The notes below the pieces were generated by a model that ran no database searches, had not been told where the DNA came from, and saw nothing but the letters and a program-made list of their open reading frames with translations. Positions 33,541 through 45,019 of a stretch of 64,000 bases of DNA are shown in pieces. The number at the start of each line of letters is the position of its first letter. Within the stretch, counting starts at the first letter, position 1. The translations under genes and the position numbers were made by a program. This DNA comes from Buddleja alternifolia (taxonomy: Eukaryota; Streptophyta; Magnoliopsida; Lamiales; Scrophulariaceae), in NCBI GenBank assembly GCA_019426215.1, contig CM033401.1, positions 18,357,134 through 18,421,133 of the forward strand, given 5' to 3'.

Positions 33541-35092
33541 AGATTCTAAATGTCTAACTTTCTTATGTGTACACACACACACACACATATATATAGTCTT
33601 TTGTTAGTTGGGATTCAATGCGTGAGCATGATAGTGATGTGCAATAATGAAATTATATGTCCTAGAAAGAGGGGGAAAATTATTAAAATGGTTCCTCCAA
33701 GTTGGCATATACTTTTTTTTGGTGCTATAATTTGACCTATTGGCAATTTGAGTACACTAACTTGCAAAAATTAGCGATTTCAGTATAAATTTCGCCGGAA
33801 AATGTCATTTGGTGGGAAAATTAACTTTAATTTGGGGATTTTACTGAAATAGAGAGAAAATTAACCTTCATTTAGGGATTTTGCTAAAATGAAGGGAAAA
33901 TTAACCTTTCATTTGGGGATAACTCAAATTTTATTTTATTTTAATTTATTGAAATTTCAATTCAAATATTTATTTATCTAAGTTATTTATTATTTATTAT
34001 AAATAAAATTTTGTATAATTAAAATATCTATAAAATAATTTAAAGAAAAAAATTATTCATATGCATAAATTCAAACATATTTTTTTACTTAGTATTCTAA
34101 AGTTTACTATTTTTCTATTTTTTCAAACAAAATTGATTTTTTTCTTCATTTGTTATAATTTTTCTAATATTTTTTATTTCGTACCTAAACCTAGTTTTTC
34201 AAATTGTTTTGATTGTTTATTTATTTTTTTACGATTTTTTAAGGTTTTTTTTTATGTTTTATACAATTTTTTTTAGTTTCTAATTAAATTGTGTTTTATC
34301 AATGAAAATCGTTTGCCATTGTTAAAATTTGTTTTACTTAAATTTAAAAATTAATTTGAGATATAATTTCTAATTTTTTATGATATTGTAATATTTTTAT
34401 TTTTTATCTTTTCTTATATATTCTAAATTTTCCTAAGTTTTAAAAAAAAATCTTGATTTTGTTTGCTAATTTTAATTTATATTTTCTAATCTTTTTCCAA
34501 AAAAGAAAAAGTTTCAGACATTTTTTTGTTTTTACTTTTTTTTTAATTTTCTAAGTTTTAAATTTATTTAATTCATAAACGGAAAAAAAATCCTAATTGT
34601 CTAAATAATAGGTTAAATTGTTAAAAGTTGGGATTGAGGAGAATTTGGTAAAACAACAATTGCATTCCCTCCAAAATCGGTTCTAAATAAGTTATTTTCC
34701 CTCCATTTCAGCAAAACCCCCAAAATTGATAGTTAATTTTCCCTCCATTTCAGCCAAACCCTCAAATTGAAGATTAATTGTTTCTCCATTTCAGCAAAAT
34801 TCCCATATTCAAGTTAATTTTCTTGCCAAATGACATTTTGCGGTAGATTTTAAATTTTTCGGCGAAATTAAATTGCAAATTTTTGCAATTTAGTACACCC
34901 AAATCGCCAACAGGCCAAATTATAGTAACAAAAACTGACCAACTTGGTATACCAATTTTGTAATTTTCCCAACAAAGAGGTCATAGACTTATTCTTAGTG
35001 TACCATTTACTTATGTAAGGTAGGTGGTTTCTGTCTAACTAATATTTTATAGGATTATCGTGATGAGTTAGACTTTTGGACAATAAAAAAAT
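33541..35092. repeat. Duplicated segment, copy 2
   Basis: It matches 29548-31032, including the CA/TA repeat and TATA-like sequence near 33588, the TIR element, and the far flank with TAGGATTATCGTGATGA near 35052. The DUF1677 coding part is absent. On the far side it continues into sequence not seen beside copy 1, where the Tat element lies instead. Confidence 0.8.
33673..34970. mobile_element. Long-TIR Mutator-like element, copy 2
   Basis: This is the same element as 29675-30907, carried by the duplication. Flanks AGAAAGAGG (33664-33672) and ACAAAGAGG (34972-34980) agree at 8 of 9 bases, supporting a 9 bp target duplication. In this copy the tandem units just inside the right TIR are expanded (three repeats of CCCTCCATTTCAGCAAAA-like units near 34698-34800). 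Confidence 0.68.
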
Positions 35093-35914
35093 ATGGCATA
35101 GTTTGGACATTTGACACTAGTGAACACAATAGATCAATCGCTGAAACTTGGGAAAAAATTAAGAGCACAGAGAAAATCAAATGGAAGCTCAAACAAGGGA
35201 AATAACCGCCTCTAAATAGATCGTATTTACCTTCTCCATTAAACAATTACAAGTTAAGTTTTCATCTATAAACAAGTTAAGAAGATAATAATTTTCTTGG
35301 TGGAAGGTCAAACAATACTATGAATAAAAAAACTGTCAAAATCCGCGTCTGCCCGAAGTGCCAACGCATGCCAAACGTCAGATGCCGTGACATCCAGCTT
35401 TATTTTTTCCCTGCGACGCCGAGGCATCCTGATCTCGATGTCATGGTATCACCTCCTATACGCATCATTGGCCCTTTTTTTCACCTTTTTTAGTACTGTT
35501 TCCACATGCTTTGATCCTTTTTTGATCCAACTCCACTAAGCCAATATCAAGGAGTGCCACTATACTTGCTAAAAACGAATCAAATAATAAAACAAAATTT
35601 AAAGTAAAATCGAACATACAAAAGACAACATCTTCCGTGGTTCGATGAACAATTGCCAACATTCATCGCCATATTACAAAATTTTATTGATATGTAAATT
35701 ATGTACAATCGACAAGAAATATGCACATAAATTCTGGGACAAAACCACGATTTTTGGTCTCGGAGCGAATACAAAAAGAACTTGGGTGTGTTGGGAAGGA
35801 AGGGAGGGGAAGATTTTGAATATCAATTTGTTTTAACCAAAAGCCACCAATACTATGGTGAAGGATTTTTAATATATATATATATATTAAAAATTTATAG
35901 GGCAAATTTTTGTA
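35093..35914. other. Intergenic DNA without a recognised gene
   Basis: There is no coding sequence I can support. A perfect AT palindrome with a TA repeat lies at about 35866-35895. GC content is locally higher near 35345-35450. The last nine bases (ATTTTTGTA) are the left target duplication of the next element. Confidence 0.45.
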
Positions 35915-37098
35915 GGGCAAAATACACTTTGTACCCCTGAATTATCCACTTTGTATCATTTAGGTCCTTAAACTATTAAACATGACAAAATGGTCCCCAA
36001 ATTATCAAACATAACAAAATAGTACTCCGAATTGATGGGCATTTGGATTGCCGTGACATGTTGCTGACGTCGCACTGGGTTTTGCCATTGAAAAAGTTTG
36101 TCAATTCCCGCCCCCTCCTCTCCACTTTCAATAAAATGAGTCTTGTGTGTACTTATAATTTTGTTGGTTTTAACCAATATTTGGTTACCATTTTATATTG
36201 ACTTTTATGCAAAAAATAGTACACTGATTTCCTACTAAATTCTTAAGGAAAATTTACTACAACCCCCTTAAAATAAACTTTATACCCAAAAAAATTCATG
36301 ACAATACTCTTTTAATCAAAAAAACTCATTTCACCAACTTTTCTTTCCAAAAAATCCAATATTTAAGGTTGATAAATTTATCGATTTAATTGTCCTTAAC
36401 CTTATAGAGCAAAAATTCATCAATATTGTTGTTCTCTTTAGAAATTTATTCATGTAGAAATTTTATATGAATAGTTGATACTAATTATGATTTTAACTTT
36501 GCATTCAAATTGTTTGATCTTCTTAAAATTATAAAAAAAATGTATTTAAAATACTTATCATATTAAAAATAAACTAAATTATATAAAAATATTTCAAGTA
36601 CTTAGTTTTCAAAATTAAAATTCATATTATACTATTTATCAATTTAAAAATTAGAAAAAAAGATTTGATGAAAAAAATTATTGATCATTTATTAAATTGA
36701 TAAATGATGGGTAATTTAGAACTGATCAAGTAATTTTTATTACTCTTCATTTATTAACTTAAGAATTGATCAAATAATTTTTCCTAAAACAAACTAGTAG
36801 AAAAATTGGTGTATTGTTTTCAGCACAAAAGTTCGTAGAAAATGGTTCTAAAAAGGTTTAAAAGTAGCAAAATTATAAGCACACAAAAGATTCATTTTAT
36901 AGAATGCAAGTGAGGGCAAAATTGACAATTTTTTTCAATTGCCACATCAGCAACATATCGCGACAAGTCTAAGGTCCGTCAAGTTAAGGGACATTTTGTT
37001 ACTTTTGATCATTCAAGGACCATTTTGTCACGTTTAATAATTTAGTGACCTAAATAATATAAAGTGGATAGTTCAAAGGTACAAAGTATATTTTGCTC
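35915..37098. mobile_element. Long-TIR non-autonomous DNA element, second family
   Basis: The ends are GGGCAAAATACACTTTG... and its near-complement at 37098. The inverted repeats extend about 280 bp each, so nearly half the element can fold back. Flanks ATTTTTGTA (35906-35914) and ATTTTTTTA (37099-37107) match at 8 of 9 bases. There is no ORF. The TIR length and 9 bp duplication suggest a Mutator-like derivative. Confidence 0.65.
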
Positions 37099-37253
37099 AT
37101 TTTTTTATTCCAAAGTTGAGGAGGAGGCGACTGCCACCATCAACCCCTCCCTTGGCTCTGTCCCTGCATATATTTAGACTGATGTCTAGAATTACAACAT
37201 TACTTTAAATGACTAAAATAGCTAAATATTTGATTAGGTTTTATATTACTTTC

Positions 37254-37708
37254 GAGAAAATTACACTTTTCATCCCATAACTTTGCCCTAGTTCAATTTT
37301 GGTCTCATTCATTATAGATTTCTGACATTTAGTCCTATAACTTTCAAAATGTCTCACATTTAGTCTCAAATAAAGTTTCCATCTAAAATTTAACGTTCAA
37401 TTCCTTTAATCAACCTTTTGATCGATTTTTTCGAGTAGATTTTGCATGGGTAGCACATGATATTGAATAGAAAAATCGTGATAATAAATATAATATGTGT
37501 CTGAGTGCATTTTTGCACGGATTCTCCTCCAAAAAACTAGTCAAAAAGTTGACTAGCGGAGTTGACTGTCAAATTTTGAATGGAAAGTTGGGTTGAGACT
37601 AAATGTAGGACATTTTAAAAGTTATAGGACTAAATGTGATAAATTCATAACGAATGAGATCAAAATTGACCTAGGAAAAAGTTATGGGACGAAAAATTCA
37701 ATTTTCCC
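37254..37708. mobile_element. MITE, third family, copy 1 (455 bp)
   Basis: Terminal inverted repeats of about 110 bp begin GAGAAAATTACACTTTTC. Flanks TATTACTTTC (37244-37253) and TGTTACTTTC (37709-37718) match at 9 of 10. It is the same family as 38509-38968. Confidence 0.75.
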
Positions 37709-37850
37709 TGTTACTTTCATTTATCATAAAATGCATCGCTACTCAATACCCCTTCTATATATTCTTATCGATAAAAAGTAAAGAAATATGTGTAATAATG
37801 AAATGCATGAAAAAAACATTATTCAAACTTGATAAAAGGGGAAAAAGACA

Positions 37851-38013
37851 TAGCAGATCTTCTATCCCACAATGGTGTACCATCATTGTGGGATCGACAA
37901 GCATTTATTTAAAACTAAATTGCTAATAATAATTTAAATAAATACACACTTGTCAATTTCATAATGATGTGACACTATTATAGTACATTATTATGGGATA
38001 GAAGATCCACTAT
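37851..38013. repeat. Small palindromic MITE-like repeat
   Basis: The ends GATCTTCTATCCCAC (left) and GGGATAGAAGATC (right) are inverted. A second inner pair (ATCATTGTGGGATCGACAAG and its approximate complement near 37970) also folds. The whole 160 bp is nearly one imperfect hairpin. No clear target duplication was found. Confidence 0.5.
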
Positions 38014-38508
38014 GGGAAAAGATGGCATTGAGGAAAGTTCATATGTGGTGGTTTATCACAGGTAGATTAATGGACGCCAGTCATTCATCGGGAGACCAGC
38101 TGTGGAAGGGTTGAACAATTAATTTCTTTACAAAAAGATGCATGCTTGGATATTAATGCGAGTTGTTTTGCAGATTGTGGAGGCAATCATGCAGGCCTCA
38201 CTTTAGTAACTTTAGGTGCTTCATCAAAGTTACTCAAAAGTCAAAACCAAAAAAATGGATGGGGACAAAGATTTCACTGTGAACAAAAGATAACACCCCT
38301 GTCTCTGTCTTTGTCACTTTTCATGTGAATTATATTGCTTTCTTCCACTATGCATTCAATGTAGTTGGCGAAACTGCCATATGCTCCTCAATTTGCCTTT
38401 AATGTGTTGTTTCGCAAGTAAGATGCATATACATTCTTGGCCTCTCAATTTTTAAACCGTTCATAAATTTATTATATAAGTCTAGGCGATGCTTTAAGGT
38501 TGTGTTTT
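38014..38508. other. Intergenic DNA, no gene recognised
   Basis: It contains a 60-codon open stretch at 38146-38328 with no recognisable features; I do not call it a gene. The last ten bases (GTTGTGTTTT) are the target duplication of the next MITE. Confidence 0.4.
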
Positions 38509-38968
38509 GGGAAAATTACACTTTTCATCTCATAAGTTTACCCTAGTTCAATTTTGGTCCCATTCATTATAGGTTTCTCAAATTTAGTCCTATAATTTTC
38601 AAAATTTCTCACATTTAGTCCCAAATATAGCTTCCATCCAAAATTTAACAGTCAATTCCATTAGTCAATATTTTGACCCTTTTTTTGGGGGAGATTTTTT
38701 TATGTAAGTGGTACACGATATTGAATATGAACATTGTGATAATGAATATAGTATGTGTGTCAGTGTGAGTACATTTTTGCACGAATTCTCCCCAAAAAAC
38801 CGGTCAAAAGGTTGACTAACTGAGTTGACCGTCAAATTTTGGATGTGAACTTTGGTTGGGACTAAATATGAGATATTTTGATAGTTATAGGACTAAATGC
38901 GAGAAATTCGTAACGAATGGGGCCAAAATTGAAATAGGGAAAAGTTATGGGAAAAATATAATTTTCCC
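38509..38968. mobile_element. MITE, third family, copy 2 (460 bp)
   Basis: It runs from GGGAAAATTACACTTTTC to its inverted complement ending TTTTCCC. It is flanked by a perfect 10 bp duplication, GTTGTGTTTT, at 38499-38508 and 38969-38978. Overall it follows copy 1 at 37254-37708, including the middle with a GTTGACTAAC-like inverted motif. Confidence 0.85.
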
Positions 38969-39197
38969 GTTGTGTTTTGATGAGATATTCTTTGAGATTA
39001 AGTGTGCCTATAGGATAAATTGTGTTTGACTTTATTTTGAGACAATGGTTTTGGTGGTTTTTTAGTGAGACTATCATTGGTTTTAGTTCCACATGGAACC
39101 AAAGTTACTGTATCAGTCATATTATGTAGACTTTAGTCTGTTAATAATTTGTTAATGACTGAAAATTACAGTATAATATTAAGTTTGTGATAATTGT

Positions 39198-39486
39198 CAG
39201 GACAAATGTCACTAATAGTCCCTTTAGTTTCAATCTTGTCATTTTGATCCTCAAAGTCCCAGATGTTACGCTAGCGTCCCTAACGTTTAATTTTTATTTC
39301 ACTTTCATCCTTCAAGCCTTTTTCTAGTAGATTTGGGCCAGGCTGTGAAACATGTGCACCTCATTTTTGTTCCTAAAAATTGACATATGATCCAATCAAA
39401 ACCCATCGGAAATGGCATGAAAGACAAGATGGAAAAAACAAATTAAATGTTGGGGATGGTAGCATAATATTTGGTACTTTAAAGAC
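39198..39486. repeat. Diverged inverted-repeat element, right end truncated
   Basis: The left arm (CAGGACAAATGTCACTAATA, then AAGTCCCAGATGTTACGC) pairs imperfectly with the complement of the right arm near 39400-39486. The outermost 55 bp of the right arm are missing where the Copia E LTR begins. Confidence 0.45.
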
Positions 39487-39498
39487 CGACGTGATGCA

Positions 39499-40796
39499 TG
39501 TTGTGAATCCTAGTTCATGCACAGCGGAAACGTAAAAACATATCTGGATTCACAATCGGATCAGTTTTAGGTTTTAATGATTTTGAAATTTTCAAAAAAC
39601 ATGTAAAAGATGAAATCAAACTTCATCTGATTACTAACCTTTGATTTGAATCCAATTCTTGATCTACCGGGTAGCAGCAGTTGAATAACTCTTCCCTTTA
39701 GATATCATGGCGGAAGAGGCTTGAAGAAAAAATCCACCACCTTAGGACTCCAAGAAGCCGACGGCTGCACAAGGGAAGGAGAGAGATTTTTCTCTTCTTC
39801 TTTCTTTGTTGTCAAATTAATTGTGAGGGATTTAGGTTTTGCCACTAGGTAATTAGGTATATATAAGGAGTGATGGGCTTGGAATTAATTAATTCCTTGA
39901 GCCCATCCAACTCCTCATCACACGCCGAATACACGCCCAAGTCATTCATGATTGGCTAAGTTGATTTTCAACTTAGTCCAATTATTAATTAAGTTCAACA
40001 TATTTAATCTAATTAAAATATGATATTAATTAATAATTATCTAAATTTAATTATCCGATTATTAATTTAGAATAGGATGACCATAATAAATACATCTAAA
40101 CATTTATTTATTAATTTATTTTCATTCATAATAAATACATCTAATAATTTATTATTAATTTATTTTTATCAATCCAATTAATCAAATAAATTGATTCGCT
40201 CATCAAATGACAAATTACGTAATTTATGTATTTCACAATAAAAGTATTTTCTTCGCTCAATTCCCTTAAATCGCGACTCTCTAGGTTAGTCGCAATTGGC
40301 ATTGGAAGAAAACTAAGGATGTGAGTGTCACCTAGCCAGTTTCGTGGACTCACATCGAAATCCAATTGAGATCAAGTCTACTAGATCATATATAAAACCT
40401 TTAGGTCACTGATACCCTATGAGTATAAGCCTTTAACTATAATATTCCGATCGAGTGAGAGTCATGGATTGTGTCAAACTCACAGGACTCGATGATGTGC
40501 TCAAAGAATCATAGTAAGATGAAATTACTAAACTAACCTTGTGTACTATACACAAGTTGATTTTCCTACTTTGGCCAAAGATTTATAATTTTATTTACCT
40601 GTGAGCGCACAGGACATTAACTCGTTTACTACTCGAGACAGTGAATCCCATATTGGTAATCACCGAACAATTGCCACATGTCCTTCTGAACCACACTTCG
40701 AGGTTGATCCCACCAAAGGGTGAATCGGATCTAACTACTCAAATAACTCGTTCAATGTCACCAGTCCAATCTTTGTGAATCCTCAGGTCTGAGGCT
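39499..40796 (-). repeat. 3' LTR of Copia E, piece 1
   Basis: It begins (plus) TGTTGTGAATCC...CAGCGG and follows the same order as the intact LTR at 45852-47626: CAGCGG near the end, the TAGCCAGT block near 40333, and ACACTTCGAGGTTGA near 40694. It is interrupted at 40796 by a solo LTR and resumes at 42411. Confidence 0.75.
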
Positions 40797-42410
40797 TGTT
40801 GGGATTTGTACATAAAAATGCAGCGGAAATAAAATACCCACGGTGGATTCATCTTTGATTTCGCATATTCAAATCATGTTGAGAAATATGTACCTTTTTC
40901 GTGTAATTAAAATTTCTGAACTAGCTTCTTAATTCTTTTTGGAGCAGCAATAACGTCACTGGCTCTAAATCACCACGCCGGAACCGAAAGCAAAAATCCC
41001 TTCTTTCTTCTCCTCTTAGATGGCTAGAGAGATGAGAGAGAGGTAGAGAGTTTCTCTTGGAGAGAAAGTCACAAGTGAGGCTTAGGTTTAATTATTCACT
41101 AAGTAGTATATTTATACTACAACTAGAATAACTAACCTAGTTAACTAAAGGCCCGAGCGTCCATATAAACGCCCAACCTGGCGTTTTTAATGCCTTCCGG
41201 GCTTAGTCCATTTTGTGCATTTATTTAATTAATTATTTAATTAATATTGTTTATCCAATAAATATATCAATTAAATAACTAACTAACATGTGTTAATTCC
41301 AAAATTAATTTCACAAGGAAATTAATTAACACATTAACTTAATTAATAAGATCATCCAATGATCAATTAATTAATTATGATATCAAATACCGAAAGATCT
41401 CTCTCAAGTTTTATTCCATGATTTTTTCTTTTACAATTCCTTTAAGCACGGCTGTTTAGGTTGGTCTCAAAAGGCAATTGGGAAGAAACCAAAAGGATGT
41501 GGATACCACCTAGCCAGTCTCGTGGTCTACATCGTAGCCCAATTGAGAACCAATGTATAGAATCATTCCAAACCCTTCATGCTATGAATACCGTACGAGT
41601 ATAAACCCTTTATTCATATATCCCAGTCAAGCGAGAGTCATGGTTTAGTCAAACTCACTGGACTTGACTATATGCTCAGCTCATAATGAATCGAGATCAC
41701 TGAGTATATTTTCATGTCCAACATAGGTATCTCTAATGCTTTGGCCAAAGTCTTTGACCTCACTCATTCATGACCGCATAGGATATTTAGCTCATTCACT
41801 TATGAGAGAATAAATCTCATATTGCTAATCAGTTAAGATTGCTACTTGCCCATCAAGCCGCACTTCGAGGTTAACCCCACCAACAGGTGAATTGAATCTA
41901 ACTACTCTAATGACAGACTTTGATGTCACAAGCACATCTTTAACGTGATTACTAAAGTCTAAGGTTCACGCGTACCTATCACAACTTATCAGTTTTGTCA
42001 TTGACTGTCATTGAGTGAAAACCCATGTGACATAACTGATGCGAGCCGTGTTCAAACACATCAATCAAACCAAGTTCCCACTAACATAATCATAGTGTTC
42101 GACTAGCACTTCCCTGTCAAAACTTATATCATACAAGTTTATGTCTAGTAATGATGTCCAGTCTATACTCTCTTCGACTTGCGAACCAATTTAGATATTA
42201 AGGATCAAACACTTCTAGTGCCATTCTCCCTAACCCATATGGAGTAGAATGTTCGCCTTAATATCAAGGACTAATTGTTGTTTATTTAAACCTTACAAAT
42301 GCCTATCAGAAACAATATCAGAAGCCTTTTATTAAAACAAAAATGTTTACATACAAACTAGTGCCCTATAATTCTATTCTTTTATGGCATTTGAGGGCAT
42401 AACTCTATCA
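40797..42410 (-). mobile_element. Solo LTR of the E type inside the E 3' LTR (1614 bp)
   Basis: The ends are TGTTGGGATT and CTCTATCA (plus strand). Flanks AGGCT (40792-40796) and AGGCC (42411-42415) differ at one base, consistent with an old 5 bp target duplication. The sequence across the insertion rejoins into a continuous E LTR when compared with 45852-47626. No internal domain is present, so it is a solo LTR. Confidence 0.78.
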
Positions 42411-42527
42411 AGGCCCACGCGCACTACCGTGACCAATAATTCAATCATTGACAGTCAAATAGTAATTACTCATGTGATTGAATTACGGCGATCCGTGTTG
42501 GAATATTTCAATCCCATTGATATATCT
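42411..42527 (-). repeat. 3' LTR of Copia E, piece 2
   Basis: This short stretch aligns with 47159-47270 of the solo LTR copy (TTGACAGTC... then CCGTGTTGGAATA). It ends with ATATCT, which recurs at 44677 on the other side of LTR F. Confidence 0.6.
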
Positions 42528-42734
42528 AATAGTGTTAGGTGCCCGGCGAGCCAATTGTTTTGGGCTCAGCCATATTAAATGTAAACACTATGACAGTCTT
42601 GTTTTAAATATATTAAACTTTTATTTATGGTATGCTTCTTTATTGTTATAACTAGTGTTAGTATGGATAAAGATCCCATGGATTGCATATGGTTAGGGGA
42701 GCGGTCAGGATACATATGGAATGCTCTCAAAGAC

Positions 42735-43605
42735 TCACTGACTATATACTAAGATCATTATCAAAGAATCACACACAATCTTCTACAAGGTAGTAAATAG
42801 GTGAAAATGATCTCGGGCTCCTTGATCACACAGATTTCAGCACCAATGAAGATCTTCTTCTACAAGCTTCTCTCACTCAGAAATACTGCGTGTAAGGGGT
42901 TTCAACAACTTTCTCACACATATGAAAGGTTGAGGGTTTTATCACAAGGGTTTGTTTGTTTTTGGAAAGATCAAACAACTTGAAATATCTCAGTAATAGT
43001 TTAGGTTTCTTCTTTGGAAGATGTTTGAGATATTTGTGACTGTATGGAATGTATGTAAAAAGCTTGAAGAATTTTGGCTATGGAGTTTTTAAGCTTTTTC
43101 TTTGACAGAGAATTTCAACAAAATTTTCTTGTGCATGTACGTATGTCTCTCTCTGTTTAGGGTTTATTTGAATGAGGTATTTATAGACAATTCTTAGGAT
43201 CTGTCCGTTGGACACATATGAGAGCATGCCTTTCACGCAACGCTTGATTCTACCTTTTCTCTGACTTTCCTGAAATCCTGCTAGTTCCGATTGGACGGGA
43301 GCAGCTATAAACTCTGAAATTCTGACAGTCTAGTCAAAAGGTGGTTTGTCCACAAGTCATATTGGCTTATCACATTTAATGCACTTATCAGGCACTTAAT
43401 GCATTTGAATTTATTTACCGTTAGAAATAAATGTCCGTTAAATGATTGCATTTAAGTCCTTCATGACTTGAGAATTTAATTCAGGTGAATCTGATACTGA
43501 TCGCTAAAGTGCTTTGAGCGCTTGATTCATGAATCCTGAAATAGTCATTTAGATCAAAGCGATTGTTTTTTGAGAGGGATTGGTGATCCCGAATTAGAAG
43601 ACTGG
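42735..43605 (-). repeat. SIRE-type (B family) LTR fragment within F
   Basis: It matches the interior of the B1 LTR (about 1290-2400), for example CACACAGATTTCAGCACC near 42824 and the TTTGTTTGTTTTTGGAAAGA stretch near 42950. Neither LTR terminus is present, so the borders are approximate and this is a remnant rather than a complete insertion. Confidence 0.65.
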
Positions 43606-44208
43606 ATTATTAGATGTCACAACACAGTCATAGTGTCTAAGGCTATTAGGGTTCGACCATCGTCATACCCTAGACCATAGACGGGAAAATGATGAAGGAA
43701 TTCTACTCACACGACGATCGTAACTCGGATAGGTTTTTTCTTTTCATCGTTGACATCTAGGTAGTCGTGGCGATGTTGCTAGACATGGAACCATGACCAA
43801 TAGGTACATTGGATATATTTGGTGAAATTAATTCAAGGTCTAGTTAATTATTTAGAATAATTAATCTAGCCTGTGGGGACTTATTGCTAGCTTGACAACG
43901 AGCCTGAGGGGTCACACACATAACTTAGTGTAGTACCTATTGGTTAATTAATTCTTTGTGAATTAATGGTGGGATTAATTAATTAATTGTATTTAATTAA
44001 TCAAGGAAAAGAAATTAATTTAACTAGTTAATTAATGGTCCTATAATTTAATATTAGAATATTAAATTGGGAAGGACTAATTAATTAATGAGAAGAAAGA
44101 AAATAAAATTATATATATATATATAAATACACATGTGCATGTGTGGGTGGGTGTATTGGCGTATGTGGATTTGGTAGAAAGATTTATCTTGCTCACCAAG
44201 TTTGTAAA

Positions 44209-44234
<26 letters not shown>

Positions 44235-44244
<10 letters not shown>

Positions 44245-44376
44245 TAATATCCTATAAGTATATTTGGTAGAATCCTTAATTAATTAAAGTATCTAATTAA
44301 TGGATATATATTAATTAATATCCTATAAGTATATTTGGTAGAATCCTTAATTAATTAAAGTATCTAATTAATGGAT
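44235..44376. repeat. Perfect 71-bp tandem duplication beside a TA repeat
   Basis: Two copies (44235-44305 and 44306-44376) appear identical, each with ATCCTATAAGTATATTTGGT and ending TTAATGGAT. A TA repeat (about 44206-44240) lies directly before the first copy, suggesting slippage or repair at that repeat. Confidence 0.85.
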
Positions 44377-44676
44377 AAGGAACGATTCTATTTGATATAT
44401 GTTAGGATATTATTAGATATGGTACTATCTAGTTACTTGGAAAGGGTCCAACTAAACATGGAGAGAGAATAAAAGAATAAAGGAAATATATATATAAGTA
44501 CATGCCTCCCCCCTATGTTTTAGGGAGAGGTAGGCGTGTATGTATGTAGTGTAGGATAGTTTTGAATCTGATGGTACCATGCCAACCTAGCCCTAATTTC
44601 AGGGATTTCGCTTTAATTTTTGAAATTATATGTTTTCCGCTGATCGGTATCCCCGCGGGTAGTACCGATCCCAACA

Positions 44677-45003
44677 ATATCTATGGCACAAGCTCCCACC
44701 ATCTAAAGTGACCGACTGACACTCTTTGTCAAAGATTGCGTTATACAAGTCTGGTCTTAATACCTAGTTAAGACTATTTGACTTGCAAAATTTAGTTTAA
44801 GTAAACAAAGAATTGATACTTCTAGTGTCGTTCTTCTCGAACCATGATGAGTAGAAACTCTCTCTTGATTACTCGAGACTTATTTGTTCAATTCTTATAT
44901 TAATGCCATCAAGATTGAATTGAACAAAACAAATGCCTTTATTAATAGAACTAAATGCTTTAATAATCTAATTCCTCTATGGCATGAAGGTCATAATCCT
45001 AGT
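44677..45003 (-). repeat. 3' LTR of Copia E, piece 3 (with its start)
   Basis: It aligns with the last 330 bp of the LTR at 45852-47626 (AAGCTCCCACCATC; TGGCATGAAGGTCATAAT). The E polypurine tract (minus, GCAAGTGGGAGAT) follows at about 45004-45016, so this is the 5' boundary of the 3' LTR. Confidence 0.75.
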
Positions 45004-45019
45004 AATCTCCCACTTGCAC

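Larger units (their letters stand above)
42533..44676 (+). mobile_element. LTR F, plus strand, unrelated Copia-like solo LTR, interrupted
   Basis: It starts TGTTAGGTGCCCGGCGAGCC and ends CCGATCCCAACA. ATATCT lies on both sides (42522-42527 and 44677-44682), with five unexplained bases AATAG at the left junction. The E LTR reads through once F is removed. A SIRE LTR fragment sits inside at about 42735-43605. The F sequence after it is rich in TTAATTAA and TA repeats. Confidence 0.65.

Noticed and set aside
33541..33700. A second DUF1677 gene next to the duplicated promoter
   Set aside because: The similarity stops 28 bp short of the start codon, and the adjoining sequence is Tat gag, not DUF1677.
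34061..34276. Phe/Leu-rich 71-codon frame resembling a membrane protein
   Set aside because: It comes from T-rich interior DNA of the TIR element; composition alone explains it.
38146..38328. 60-codon frame in intergenic DNA
   Set aside because: No family resemblance, no codon signal and no conserved neighbour. Length is expected by chance.
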